A stretch of DNA of 64,000 nt from Bacteriovorax sp037444575 (GCA_037444575.1 JBBIME010000012.1:1-64000), one strand, 5' to 3'; positions 6,115-15,693 are shown, counted from the stretch's first letter. The notes: generated from the sequence alone by a model not told the origin. Numbers and translations: made by a program.

Positions 6115-8421
6115 TTACCTCTGGACAACACTCGATACAGCTTTCATTGGAATCGAAATAAAGATGGTTGTCCCATTGCCGGGAATCGAATCTATCCGGG
6201 CAATACCACCGATGCCGATACTACGTTCTTTTATGTGCAATAGACCAAGCCCTGTATTTGTCACTTTACTAGAATCGTAACAAAACCCCTTACCGTTGTC
6301 GCTAATTTCTAAGCCTAAGAGTGAATGGGAATGAAGAAGGCTTATCCAAGCATGTGTTGCTTTAGAGTGCTTTTCGATATTGCCCATGGCCTCTTGAACA
6401 ATTCGATACAATGCGAGTTCAACATTTTTATCGAGAGATGTCGAAAGCTCTTTAATATTTTGTTTAACTTCAATTTTGGTTCTCGCTTGAAATTCACTAC
6501 ACAGAGATTTTAGAGCAGTAGACAAACCAAGATCATCCAGAATACTCGGTCGCAATTGATAGGAAATCCCTCGAACCTCTTCGATAACATTACTTAATAA
6601 ATTCTCAACAAGCCCCGACTCTAACTCTTGTTCGGATCGAAAGCGATGAAGAATACTTCCTAATGTTTGAACGATGCCGTCATGAAGCTCTCTAGCTAAC
6701 CGAAAACGTTCCTCTTCTTGAACATTAATAATACGCTCAGCATATTTTCTAAGAACACTTTGAGCATTCTTAAGCGCGCTAATATCTGTTACCATCCCAA
6801 CTGATCCGATGATTTTATTAGATTCATCAAACCAAGGACTCGCTGCCATTCGAACATGAATGAAATGTCCATTTTTATGAATAAAACGAACTTCATAAGT
6901 CCCTTTTAATCCTGTTTTTCTCTCGTCCCGTTGGTGCAAATATTTTTCGAGATCTTTTTTATGAATAAAATCTAAAACTGAGCGCCCCATTAACTCATTT
7001 GGAGAATAACCAAACATCTCGGCCAAGTGATTATTCAAATATGTTATTTGAAACTTCTCATCAGAGATACAAATTCCCTCTTGCGCGGTTTCAACAATAG
7101 CTCGATATTTTTTCTCACTTACATTTAGTGCGCGTTCTTTCTGTAATGTTGTCAAAGCATCGCTTAATCTCCGACCGATCTCTTGAAAAAGTTTTTGTTC
7201 ATCAATTGTCCAAATCCGATCGTAAGAGCATTGATGTATCCCGAATTGCCAAGGCATATCACCTCGGGGAGATATGCACATCGATAGAAATGTTTTAGTA
7301 TTGAATCGTTTTGATATACCTTCAGGTAACGAGAATTCTGATCCTGGACCAAACACTACCGGCCCTTTAGAATCAAGTAAAATTTTTAACAAAGATGCGA
7401 CATCTGAATCCATTGGAATTTCTTTCGCCAATATGATTGCTCCTGGATATTCCGGATGCGTACGTTCCATCGGCACACTCCATGTGGCCGCATTTGGGTC
7501 ACACGGATACTGCAAATACGCCCGATCACAATCAAATATCACTAGGACCTCATCAAGCACATCGTTCATCATCTGTTCAAGCGTTTCTGCTTTTTGTATG
7601 GCTCGGTTTACTTTATCCATGCTTTCAAAAAATTTAAGATTTGCTCGGGCGCCTAACTCTGCGAGCTTGATATCGGTGATATCGCGGGAGATAATCACTA
7701 TGCGATGGACTTGTCTGAATTCATTCTGCACTGGTATGTGTGTCGAACGGTAAAAACGCAGCCCGGAGGGCATGTCAAAAGAGATGTCGTCTTCATAGGT
7801 TACTCCAAGCTCGAGGCAGCGACGACACGCAGACTCAGCGACACGGGCAACCTCTTTTGGGAGCGCTTCGATAATAAGTTTGCCTACCAACTCTTTTCCC
7901 ACTAGACCAGACGATTTCTCAAAAGAGGGATTGATCGCGAGAGTTCGGAAATGCCCATCAGATGTAACTTCCGCCAAGATGAGTGAATCCGAAACTTGAT
8001 CAAAGATTTCGCGAAAACGCTCCTCACTTTCACTTAGTTTACGCTCTATCAACTTGCGTGTTGTAAGGTCATGGCCGACGGCAAGCACGCTAACTATTTT
8101 TCCACTTTGGTCGTATTCCGGTACGATTGTATACTCGAGATAAAGTGTTTCTCCATGGGCATTCTCCCAAGTGAACTCAAGCGTCTGACGGAGTCCGGTC
8201 TCGAGGGCCAGACAAAGTTTTTTTTCATACTCTGCATTGATTGGCATGGTAACTTTGGGAATATCACCAATGTTCTTATTGATGACTTCCCAAGCAGTCA
8301 AACCGCTTGCAGCTTCCCAGGCCGGGTTCACATAAATCCGGCGTAAATCCTTATCGTAACGTACGATCAAATCGGGAATATTATCCGCGAGAGTTTGGAA
8401 CTCTTGTTCCCTGAATTTCAC
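6115..8421 (-). CDS. PAS-PAS-GAF-PAS sensor histidine kinase (HisKA_3 type)
   Basis: The 768-residue protein has no membrane helices and appears cytoplasmic. In order it shows PAS (about 5-122), PAS (127-252), GAF (265-430), PAS (438-555), a HisKA_3 dimerisation domain with the phospho-His at H580 in ARELHDGIVQ, and an ATP-binding domain with N-box NIEKH (691-695), DNGKGF (708-713) and GLGL (724-727). The kinase class matches NarX/NreB/DegS partners of LuxR-type regulators, and such a regulator follows after a three-base gap. The signal is unknown; the PAS domains could hold haem or flavin, and the GAF domain contains several cysteines. A redox signal would fit the neighbourhood, but this is inference. 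Confidence 0.93.
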   Translation of the reverse strand: MKFREQEFQTLADNIPDLIVRYDKDLRRIYVNPAWEAASGLTAWEVINKNIGDIPKVTMPINAEYEKKLCLALETGLRQTLEFTWENAHGETLYLEYTIVPEYDQSGKIVSVLAVGHDLTTRKLIERKLSESEERFREIFDQVSDSLILAEVTSDGHFRTLAINPSFEKSSGLVGKELVGKLIIEALPKEVARVAESACRRCLELGVTYEDDISFDMPSGLRFYRSTHIPVQNEFRQVHRIVIISRDITDIKLAELGARANLKFFESMDKVNRAIQKAETLEQMMNDVLDEVLVIFDCDRAYLQYPCDPNAATWSVPMERTHPEYPGAIILAKEIPMDSDVASLLKILLDSKGPVVFGPGSEFSLPEGISKRFNTKTFLSMCISPRGDMPWQFGIHQCSYDRIWTIDEQKLFQEIGRRLSDALTTLQKERALNVSEKKYRAIVETAQEGICISDEKFQITYLNNHLAEMFGYSPNELMGRSVLDFIHKKDLEKYLHQRDERKTGLKGTYEVRFIHKNGHFIHVRMAASPWFDESNKIIGSVGMVTDISALKNAQSVLRKYAERIINVQEEERFRLARELHDGIVQTLGSILHRFRSEQELESGLVENLLSNVIEEVRGISYQLRPSILDDLGLSTALKSLCSEFQARTKIEVKQNIKELSTSLDKNVELALYRIVQEAMGNIEKHSKATHAWISLLHSHSLLGLEISDNGKGFCYDSSKVTNTGLGLLHIKERSIGIGGIARIDSIPGNGTTIFISIPMKAVSSVVQR

Positions 8422-8480
8422 AATATTCTTCCTCTTGCACTGAATGATGTATCAATTTTTATTGCGGAATAAAAAGTGTA

Positions 8481-8506
8481 TTTAACTTCCCCGGAAATAA
8501 GTTAAA
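8481..8506. promoter_or_regulatory. 8-bp inverted repeat upstream of the sensor kinase
   Basis: TTTAACTT and AAGTTAAA flank CCCCGGAAAT. The position 60-85 bases upstream of the kinase ATG suits an operator. No protein can be assigned. Confidence 0.35.
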
Positions 8507-8716
8507 TTATTCTTCAAAAAAATCAATCCCTAAATGGGACAAGTTAATATCAACTTTGAAAACACTGGATATTTTTCTTTAGGAGAAACATTGACCGATC
8601 ATATTTGGATCTAAAAGATTCACACTTATTTGTTGAATTTATTAAGTAAGACTAGCTCACAATTTGTATAAGTTCAGAGTTACATTCATCATAAACAAAT
8701 TCCAATTACAACATTA

Positions 8717-8743
8717 AGTGTGGAAATAAAAATATTCCACACT
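8717..8743. terminator. Hairpin, possible terminator of the 19-haem cytochrome transcript
   Basis: AGTGTGGAA and TTCCACACT form a perfect 9-bp stem around the loop ATAAAAATA. It lies about 95 bases past the cytochrome stop on its transcript side. The following bases on that strand are TTAATGTTGT, not a clean T-run, so it is a weak terminator candidate or an operator. Confidence 0.4.
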
Positions 8744-8837
8744 AGAAATATTGGTCAGCAACTTTGTGCCCTAAAGAATGGAGGGATTAAAATTACGGGC
8801 GTATGACAGGTCTGTCGCTTTTCGCTTCCGCCATTTT

Positions 8838-10514
8838 TTACTTCGTCCACCAAAAGACCTTTTCCCACTTACTGTATGTATGACACATAATACAGTTTCT
8901 TATGTGTTTTATTCCTTCGAATACGTGAATTTTATTTGTTCTCGCCTTATCTTCATGGCAAGAAGCACAGCTTACACCATAGTTAAATTTATACTTCACT
9001 GAATTTGATTTCGAATCATGGCACATTAAACAGTCATTTTGTTTTTTATGATAAAGAGTTTCTTTTCCCTTTTTCCTTTGGTGCATAAGACTTGATTCCG
9101 GGTGAACAAAATTTTGATCGTAATGAACATCCTTCCACTCTGTTTGATTATGGCAAGTACTACACTGTGGCTTAACCGACAGTTTATGAGACACTGGAGC
9201 ATCATTTGCCACTTTTCCATTATGGCAGCTCAAACAATTTGTATCACCTGTTGCATGTTTATAAGTAGCAGGTTTCCAGCCTTCTGTCTTATGGCATTCA
9301 ACACAAGCAAACTTGGTAGGCACGTGATCTTGTGATTTTGATTTTAATATTTTGTTCTCTGGATTATGACAACTTTCGCAAGTCTCTCCAGCTTCAATTT
9401 TATTGTGATTAAATTTAGAAATATTTTTCCACTTTTTCTCAGAGTCATAAGCATGACATGTTTGACAGTCATTATTGGCGCGACTTAACTTTTCATGAGA
9501 CTTTGTTTCTGGTCGAGAATCATTAACAGTTTGATGACATGTCTTGCAACTGCCAGGAGTTGGTGAATGATCTCGTTGATCAAAAGTTAGATTGTACCAT
9601 TTTGGTTTTTTATTTTCCTCAGCTTGATAAGTATGGCAAAGAGCACAGTCTAATTTTGTATAATTTCCAAGTTTAGAAGGGTGAGTATCATCAGGAGCGT
9701 CTTGCTGATGACAAGACATACAGCTTGTTGGTGCACCTGACTTATGATTGAATTTTTTTAAATCAGTTTTCCAGTCAATTGTACTTCCATGACATAAGTT
9801 ACACTCCCCTTTATCCATTCCCACAACCGTTGGATTTTGTTTATGGGCCAATGGTCTTTGGTTATCATGACAAGCGATACAACTATTTGGCTTAGGAGAA
9901 TGCTCGCGTTGGTTAAACTTTAAATCTTTCCAACTCGCAGCTGGTTCCTTTGCAATATGACATTGATAACAGTCTACTTTTTCATACCCTTTTGCTGGAT
10001 GGTTCTGTTCGTTTTTTGGTCTTGAATCACGATGGCTTGTTAAGTGACATTGATTACAATCATTAGTGGCCATCTTTTCATGATTAAATTTTGTGACATT
10101 CCAAGAATTTGTACTATGGCACTGAATGCAATCATTTTGATTCCCTACTTGATCTGCCCCATGTGGAGCTGTTTGTGGCATCTTTGTTTGGTGGCATTGG
10201 GTACATGATTCAACTTTAACAGTGTGATCAAATTTAATTAATTTCTTCCAACTAAGCTTGTTGTTTTCACGAACGGCACTATGGCATTCAACACAGTTAC
10301 GATTATCTCCGTGAACAATTTTGGTTTGAGGGCGATTAGATTCGTGGCATTCAACACAGCTAACTTTGTTATAATCATCATGCTTTGATTGAATTTTTTC
10401 TACTGCTGTCTGTTCTGTAGTGACTGGAGACGATATTACAAAATCAGAGCCTTTGCAGCCTGCAAGCACTGCGATCAAGGCGATGGCCAAATAATTAAAG
10501 CATTTAATTTTCAT
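8838..10514 (-). CDS. Multihaem c-type cytochrome lipoprotein with 19 CxxCH motifs
   Basis: The N-terminus is a lipoprotein signal ending in LAGC, with Lys at +2, which by the E. coli Lol rule favours the outer membrane. I count 19 CxxCH haem c sites in 558 residues, about one per 29 residues, and many extra histidines in FNH or FDQREH contexts that can act as distal ligands. The chain alternates two repeat types: a SCxxCH type with a trailing RP motif and a DCxxCH type. It should be a long haem wire conducting electrons in the periplasm or at the cell surface. It is a paralogue of the 21-haem lipoprotein at 22913: both begin GCK..DF.ISSP and share internal stretches such as GM.K..CN.CH. The redox partner is not visible in the sequence. 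Confidence 0.93.
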   Translation of the reverse strand: MKIKCFNYLAIALIAVLAGCKGSDFVISSPVTTEQTAVEKIQSKHDDYNKVSCVECHESNRPQTKIVHGDNRNCVECHSAVRENNKLSWKKLIKFDHTVKVESCTQCHQTKMPQTAPHGADQVGNQNDCIQCHSTNSWNVTKFNHEKMATNDCNQCHLTSHRDSRPKNEQNHPAKGYEKVDCYQCHIAKEPAASWKDLKFNQREHSPKPNSCIACHDNQRPLAHKQNPTVVGMDKGECNLCHGSTIDWKTDLKKFNHKSGAPTSCMSCHQQDAPDDTHPSKLGNYTKLDCALCHTYQAEENKKPKWYNLTFDQRDHSPTPGSCKTCHQTVNDSRPETKSHEKLSRANNDCQTCHAYDSEKKWKNISKFNHNKIEAGETCESCHNPENKILKSKSQDHVPTKFACVECHKTEGWKPATYKHATGDTNCLSCHNGKVANDAPVSHKLSVKPQCSTCHNQTEWKDVHYDQNFVHPESSLMHQRKKGKETLYHKKQNDCLMCHDSKSNSVKYKFNYGVSCASCHEDKARTNKIHVFEGIKHIRNCIMCHTYSKWEKVFWWTK

Positions 10515-10735
10515 TACACAAATATATCAAATGGATGATCTTCTAAGGTTAAACAATGAAAAAGTTACGCTACAGAAAAGGCTAAGATTGGTCATGATTT
10601 TACAGTTATCACTGAGAAAATAGCTGCAAAATCAACAACTTCCATTCTCTCGTGTAACTTATTCAAGGGGCCAACATTTAAATCTGCTTTTATGTTAGAA
10701 AAGGACATCTAAGTTTTTTGAAGAAGGAGTTCTTA

Positions 10736-11380
10736 ATGAAATTTTCTGGCATGATTTTGTCTTTAATTCTGCTTTCCAATATATCTTATGCAGGGATTAT
10801 TACAACTGATCAGTCTGACAAAACAATTGAAAATGTTAAGATTGCACACTCTGCAATAGTTACAACAGATAAAGGCGATGCAAAACTTGATCTCGTTGGC
10901 TCCGGCATCTTTGTAAAAAAAGTTCTTATCACCAATATTAAAGTTTTTGTCGCACAAATGTTTGTAGATAACGCTGGAAAATTTGTTCGTACTCCGGAAG
11001 GTGCCTTGAACTCGATGGATGATATGAATATGGCCGCATTCAATTTAACTTATCTCTTTAGCGTGGACGGCAATAAAATCATGTCTGTTATTAGCGATGC
11101 CCTTGATGCCAATAACGTTGATACGGATAATGAGGCCATTCAAGAATTTTTAGATGCCCTTAAGGCCTCTGGAAAAGTATCAAGTGGAAAAACAATGACC
11201 ATCGTTTTAAAAAGAAATGATGATGGTACGACAAAAATAACTTTCGAATCACCGAGTGGTCAAATTCAAGAAATTAATGGTGACAAATCTGTCTTTAAAT
11301 CAATCGCGTCCATTTGGTTAGGCAATACTGCAGATGACGGAAGTGAGAAGTTAAAGGCTTCAATCCTAGAAGGAAAATAG
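10736..11380 (+). CDS. Secreted chalcone-isomerase-like protein
   Basis: After a Sec signal peptide (ending near NISYAG) the protein shows the pattern of bacterial chalcone-isomerase-like proteins: LVGSGIFVKKVLITNIKVFV followed by a VAQMFVDN strand, and a C-terminal SIWLGNTADDGSEKLKAS segment. Bacterial members are mostly non-enzymatic or fatty-acid-binding; I would not assign flavonoid chemistry. The start is the ATG at 10736, preceded by AAGGAG with a six-base gap; an in-frame TTG 18 bases upstream lacks a ribosome binding site. A lipoprotein gene follows after one base, so the two form an operon. The 19-haem cytochrome is divergent. Confidence 0.72.
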   Translation: MKFSGMILSLILLSNISYAGIITTDQSDKTIENVKIAHSAIVTTDKGDAKLDLVGSGIFVKKVLITNIKVFVAQMFVDNAGKFVRTPEGALNSMDDMNMAAFNLTYLFSVDGNKIMSVISDALDANNVDTDNEAIQEFLDALKASGKVSSGKTMTIVLKRNDDGTTKITFESPSGQIQEINGDKSVFKSIASIWLGNTADDGSEKLKASILEGK

Positions 11381-11381
11381 T

Positions 11382-12308
11382 ATGAAAAGATTAATCGGAT
11401 TGATGTCGATTTGCGCTCTTATTCAAGGCTGTGATGCCATGAAGGCCCTGGACGTAACTGCAAATAAGTTACCTGCCACGATGGAGCAAATGAATCAAAA
11501 AATGGATAGTACAGTTAAAGGTATTAGCGAAACCAACAGTGCTGTTCGTGAACAGAAAATGGGAGCCTATCTTGATTTAATGTTTAGAGATGAAAATACT
11601 CAGGACCTGGAGCCAGTAGCATTGGGAATGATCCCAGGGGCCATTAAGCTTGGGGAAGTAATCACAGCAAAAGAGGCAGTGGAACTGACTTCTCTTTTTG
11701 TAAACGAAATACATGACCAAAGACCAAGTGCTGAAGATGCAAACGATCCTGCAGTTATAAAAAAATATGATCATCAAAAAATGGCAAAATTTTCGGCAAT
11801 AGTAACAATTGCAGGTTTCCTTCCCGATGAAAAAGTTGATCAAATTATCAATGATCAGATAATAAATAGTGGGCTCTATATTGACGAAGCCTACACTTTT
11901 TTAATGGCCAGAGTTTTCTTCCTTGGCACTTTTGTTAATGAAAAAATACTTGCGAACCCTATTAATTCAATTGAAAAAATGAATGATGCCATAACTAAGA
12001 TCGAATCAATTGATAAAATTTTAAAGTTGTATTTAAAAGATCCTGTGTTTAAAAAACTTATAAAAATGGACATTGATGGTTTTCTTAAAAGGGATGCCAT
12101 TTCCGTTTCTTTATACAGTGATGATGGGAATTTTGCTGATCCAAACTGGTCAACTCCAAAGCTTTGGAAAAAAGTTTTGAAAGCTTTTGATCGGGATTTA
12201 AAAGCTGTAAATTTATTGGCAGCTCCTCAGGACCAAAAAGATGAAGCCTTGAAGAAAATCAATCTGATGAAGGCCAGAGTGCAAGCTAATTTGGATTCCT
12301 GGAAATGA
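11382..12308 (+). CDS. Lipoprotein of unknown function
   Basis: The signal peptide ends in a lipobox (LIQGC), and the +2 residue is Asp, which in E. coli would keep it in the inner membrane. The mature part is about 290 residues, helical and charged, with no recognised enzymatic motif or haem site. It begins one base after the chalcone-isomerase-like gene, with an AAGGA ribosome binding site inside the end of that gene, so they should be co-expressed. Its stop codon abuts the stop of the convergent papain-like gene with no spacer. I do not recognise the family. Confidence 0.75.
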   Translation: MKRLIGLMSICALIQGCDAMKALDVTANKLPATMEQMNQKMDSTVKGISETNSAVREQKMGAYLDLMFRDENTQDLEPVALGMIPGAIKLGEVITAKEAVELTSLFVNEIHDQRPSAEDANDPAVIKKYDHQKMAKFSAIVTIAGFLPDEKVDQIINDQIINSGLYIDEAYTFLMARVFFLGTFVNEKILANPINSIEKMNDAITKIESIDKILKLYLKDPVFKKLIKMDIDGFLKRDAISVSLYSDDGNFADPNWSTPKLWKKVLKAFDRDLKAVNLLAAPQDQKDEALKKINLMKARVQANLDSWK

Positions 12309-13055
12309 TTAAAACCACGACATCAACTTGATTTGCCACTCAAAAAGCATCCATTCGCGAGCGATATCGTGAATCGCATTTTCGCTTTTCCATTGGCGAT
12401 ACAATTCACGATCGCTCAAGTTATCATTTGGATTAAGTACACCCGCCACTTTAATCCAGCCAGGTGTTTGCATTATAGACTTGGGAGTTATAACAAGATC
12501 GTTTTTAGAAATATCGGGATTGCCCATTTTCCATAATCGCCAAGGGTGACCTATAAAGCTCTTCAAGTGCAATTTTCCAATGGTTTCAACTTTCCCTAGA
12601 GTGAATCCAATTTTTGAAAATACAAAATTCACAAATTCAGAGCAGTTCATGCTGGAATCATTTTTGATTTGTGAATAGTTGTAGGGATATTCATTTTCCA
12701 CCAAATTTAATGCCACTGATTTCATAGTTTCTAATTGATCGCTGGTTAATGCTTTTGGATTTCTGATAACAGCAAATTTTCCTGGAGAGCGATTTAAAAA
12801 TTCATCGACTGTTACAATTTGAGCTTGGGGCGGATACTCTTCAAACACCTTCAACTCTCCGTTGTATTTAAAAACAACTCCAATATGTCCAAAGCGACTT
12901 CTTGTAGCTGCCTCAATATACGCGGTACTGGAATCTTCTATGATTTCAGTTTCACCAATAACGTCACCTTCCATTAAGCTTAGCTCGTTAGCATAAACAG
13001 AAAACTGAGTTAAAAAAAAGAAAATGAAAAAAAGAGAAAGATACTTTTTCACCAA
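12309..13055 (-). CDS. Secreted YiiX/NlpC-P60-like permuted papain-fold protein
   Basis: A Sec signal peptide (about residues 1-23) is followed by a domain with SRFGHIGVV, which supplies the catalytic His, and further on MNCSEFVNFVF, which supplies the catalytic Cys. The His-before-Cys order is that of permuted papain-like (YiiX/YebB, LRAT-type) enzymes, which cleave or transfer amide or ester bonds in peptidoglycan, lipids or proteins. Substrate cannot be inferred. The last 60 residues are an extra helical tail rich in Trp. It lies between cytochrome genes but has no obvious electron-transfer role. Confidence 0.7.
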   Translation of the reverse strand: MVKKYLSLFFIFFFLTQFSVYANELSLMEGDVIGETEIIEDSSTAYIEAATRSRFGHIGVVFKYNGELKVFEEYPPQAQIVTVDEFLNRSPGKFAVIRNPKALTSDQLETMKSVALNLVENEYPYNYSQIKNDSSMNCSEFVNFVFSKIGFTLGKVETIGKLHLKSFIGHPWRLWKMGNPDISKNDLVITPKSIMQTPGWIKVAGVLNPNDNLSDRELYRQWKSENAIHDIAREWMLFEWQIKLMSWF

Positions 13056-13197
13056 TTACAATCCTTACAGAGAAGAATTACACATAAACTCTTTATTTAA
13101 GTTTAAAGTAAAAGGCAAGCTACTAGAGCATTATTCACTTAATAAGGCTGAACAATAGAATCTAGTTATATGTTCTCTGCATAATTAATAATCAAAA

Positions 13198-15693
13198 TTA
13201 TTTAAACACAAACTGATTGTGACAAGCAGAGCAATTCTCAAATCCCGCGACGTTATGATTAACTGTCACTGATTTTGCCTTATCCTTCAGGTGACAAGAA
13301 ATACATTCACTGGATCTCCCTTGGTATATTCCATTGCTATGACAAGCATCACAGCTTAGTACGCGATGACTTCCTCTCAGTGGAAACGATGTCAGCGAAT
13401 GTTTAAACGAAGTGACTTCCCAGAATTCTTGTTTATGGCATTCTTTACAGTTTGGAAGTGTACCATGGTGTCTATCATCTTTTTGATGGCACATTAAACA
13501 ATTCTCACTCATTCCACCCAATCGCCTTTGGTCCTTATGACATTCATTGCATTTCAATACATAGTGAACACCCTTTAGAAGAAAATCTTTATGGAAGTTT
13601 TGAGTCGATTTCCATTTTTTATCCTCTGAGTGACATTCCTTACAGCTATTGCCAAACTCTCCCTTGTGAACATCTTGGTGACATACCTTACAGTTGTCTG
13701 TTGAGAGCCCTTTAAAAGCAAATTTGTGCATCGGGTTTTTAGGTGGAGCAGTAAAAAAATCATTGGTCTTAGTATGACACTTTATACATTGTGCTTTCTC
13801 ATGAAAGCCCGTTAAAGGAAACTTCGTCATATTGTGATCAAAGTTTTTTAACTTATGGAACGTCTGTGTTACATGGCAAGTAGTACATGCTTTTTCTTGT
13901 GTGCCCTTAGTAAATTGGTTGGTGTGCACATTAGTGTGACATGATTCACACAATCCTTTTTTATCATCAACAAATTTAAAGTTTCCTTTCGGGCGTACAT
14001 TCTTTTCCTTGTAAACGATGAATTCATTAGTCGGTTTATGGCATTGTACGCATGTAACTTTTGGATCTGAATGTTTTCCATCTAAAGCAAAATTTGTTTT
14101 GCCGTGATCAAACTTTTTTAAATCCTTAAATGTATCAGCATTATGACATTCAAGACACGACTTACTTGCAAACTTATCGCTGAATTGATTTTTGTGAACA
14201 TTGGTGTGGCAAGCCTCGCAAAATTGCTTTTCGCCAAAGTTGAATTTAAAAATTTTGTTCTCACCATCTTTATGACAAGTATTACATTGAAGCTTGGTAT
14301 GTTTTCCTTCCAAAGAAAAATTAGTATCGACGTTGTGATTAAATTGTTCAGATGTCTTTGTCTCTTTCCATGAAGTCGTAACGTGACAAGAAGAACATCT
14401 CTTATCCAAGTTTTTCTGAGAAAACGTTTTTAAATGTGGACTCTTATGACAAATAACACAGTTATCTTTTTCTATATCTTTAAAATGATAAACTCTTGGC
14501 GACTCTTTGTTATTTACATCTGAATTTGTATGACACTTTATACAAGCAAGTGGAGTGTGTTTTCCATTAATTTTAAAATGAGTGTCTAAGCTGTGATTAA
14601 AATTTATCCCCTCTTTAAAGCTTCGTTCGTTGTGACATGTTTGACACTGATCCAATTTTCCAAATCTGGTTGAAACAAGTCCACCAAATTGATGGATGTC
14701 TTTATGACAAGAAATACAGCTCGACTGAAGTCCCGTCCATTTATGAGGAACCATTTTTGCTTGACCACTTAAAAGCTTATAGGTCACTTCAGGTAAAGGA
14801 GCTGTTTCCTTGTGACATTTTACGCAAGTAATATCTGCGTGTTTTCCCTTTAACGTCAACCCTGTAATAGCGTGGTTAAATTTTGGAATTTTCCATGAAC
14901 TTTGATCATGACATTTTGAACACTGACCATCGCTATATTTTTGTGACAATGTGTCTTTGTGATATGGTTTATGACAAGATAGACAGCTATCCGTTTTTAG
15001 ATTATCCCATTTATAAATTGATGGCCCGACTCGATCTCCATTTGGAGTATGACATCGATTACAAGACATTTCGGCATGTTTTCCTTCTAATTTATATTGG
15101 GAAACTTTGCCATGGTCGAATCCTTTTACATCTTTCCATTTAATTTCATTGTGGCATGAATCACAGTCTTTAGCTGCATAATCACCTTTAAACAAGTGGA
15201 CGTCTTGCTTTTGGTGACAACTCTTACATGTCGTTGTCAATCCCATGAAGTGCATGTCCGCTTTTCTAGTTGCCATCTTGGCCCGTGTCTCTTTATGGCA
15301 ATCAATACACTTTATATCCTTATGTTTGCCGTGAAGAACATGACCCGTTAAATCATGATTAAATTTTTTAATATCAATTTTGGTCGAATCAAAATCGCGA
15401 CCTTTATGATCAGTATGGCATTCAATACAATTCTTTTTAAGAGACGCTAGTCCGTGGAAGGTTTTTTTGCGATCAATCGATTGTTTAATATCCTTATGAC
15501 AACTTAAACACTGTGAACTGGGAACACCTTTGCCAGCATCATGACAAGATAAGCAGTCAACTTTTTCTAAGTTTTTATGCCCTTCAATCAAAGGGCCAGG
15601 GGCAAGAAGTTTATTAAGCAAGCCTTGCTTCACATCTTGAGCATGCAAAGTAGACAGGAGCATATAAAAGAAAATAAAAATAATTTTTTTCAT
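13198..15693 (-). CDS. Giant secreted multihaem c-type cytochrome with 30 CxxCH motifs
   Basis: The protein has a Sec signal peptide (ending LHAQ, not a lipobox) and 30 CxxCH motifs in 831 residues, about one haem per 28 residues. Repeats of the form F.H..T.F.L.GKH....C..CHK recur through the chain, each supplying a CxxCH and distal histidines, so it probably folds as an elongated haem wire. Its ATG overlaps the TGA of the upstream outer-membrane barrel gene (ATGA), so the two should be made together. A porin plus a secreted multihaem cytochrome is the arrangement of porin-cytochrome conduits, which move electrons across the outer membrane in Geobacter and Shewanella. Whether this cytochrome sits inside the barrel, at the periplasmic face or outside cannot be told. 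Thirty haems is unusually many for such a component. Confidence 0.93.
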   Translation of the reverse strand: MKKIIFIFFYMLLSTLHAQDVKQGLLNKLLAPGPLIEGHKNLEKVDCLSCHDAGKGVPSSQCLSCHKDIKQSIDRKKTFHGLASLKKNCIECHTDHKGRDFDSTKIDIKKFNHDLTGHVLHGKHKDIKCIDCHKETRAKMATRKADMHFMGLTTTCKSCHQKQDVHLFKGDYAAKDCDSCHNEIKWKDVKGFDHGKVSQYKLEGKHAEMSCNRCHTPNGDRVGPSIYKWDNLKTDSCLSCHKPYHKDTLSQKYSDGQCSKCHDQSSWKIPKFNHAITGLTLKGKHADITCVKCHKETAPLPEVTYKLLSGQAKMVPHKWTGLQSSCISCHKDIHQFGGLVSTRFGKLDQCQTCHNERSFKEGINFNHSLDTHFKINGKHTPLACIKCHTNSDVNNKESPRVYHFKDIEKDNCVICHKSPHLKTFSQKNLDKRCSSCHVTTSWKETKTSEQFNHNVDTNFSLEGKHTKLQCNTCHKDGENKIFKFNFGEKQFCEACHTNVHKNQFSDKFASKSCLECHNADTFKDLKKFDHGKTNFALDGKHSDPKVTCVQCHKPTNEFIVYKEKNVRPKGNFKFVDDKKGLCESCHTNVHTNQFTKGTQEKACTTCHVTQTFHKLKNFDHNMTKFPLTGFHEKAQCIKCHTKTNDFFTAPPKNPMHKFAFKGLSTDNCKVCHQDVHKGEFGNSCKECHSEDKKWKSTQNFHKDFLLKGVHYVLKCNECHKDQRRLGGMSENCLMCHQKDDRHHGTLPNCKECHKQEFWEVTSFKHSLTSFPLRGSHRVLSCDACHSNGIYQGRSSECISCHLKDKAKSVTVNHNVAGFENCSACHNQFVFK

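Larger units (their letters stand above)
8422..8837. other. 416-base spacer between the kinase and the 19-haem cytochrome
   Basis: Both neighbours read leftwards, so it should hold the end signal of the cytochrome transcript and the promoter of the kinase operon. It contains a 9-bp hairpin (8717-8743) and a TTTAACTT/AAGTTAAA inverted repeat with a ten-base spacer (8481-8506), the latter 60-85 bases upstream of the kinase start. I see no convincing gene or RNA in it. Confidence 0.5.

Noticed and set aside
7274..7753. 159-codon open frame opposite the PAS-GAF kinase
   Set aside because: It is antisense to well-defined GAF and PAS domains and its product shows no domain; it is a codon-bias shadow.
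8717..8743. Firm call of an intrinsic terminator
   Set aside because: The stem is perfect but not followed by a T-run on the transcript strand, so it was kept only as a low-confidence candidate.
8838..10514. Regular spacing of similar motifs suggesting a CRISPR or DNA repeat array
   Set aside because: The periodicity is at the protein level (CxxCH units) and the DNA between units differs; no identical direct repeats are present.
10560..10712. Open plus-strand frame of 50 codons ending 24 bases before the chalcone-isomerase-like gene
   Set aside because: It has no start codon except a late ATG, no ribosome binding site and no recognisable similarity. It could be a gene remnant but chance is equally likely.
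13198..15693. Calling the 30-haem protein an OmcS/OmcE-type nanowire subunit
   Set aside because: Known filament-forming cytochromes have 4-8 haems per subunit and specific ligand patterns. Only haem number is seen here, which does not show polymerisation.
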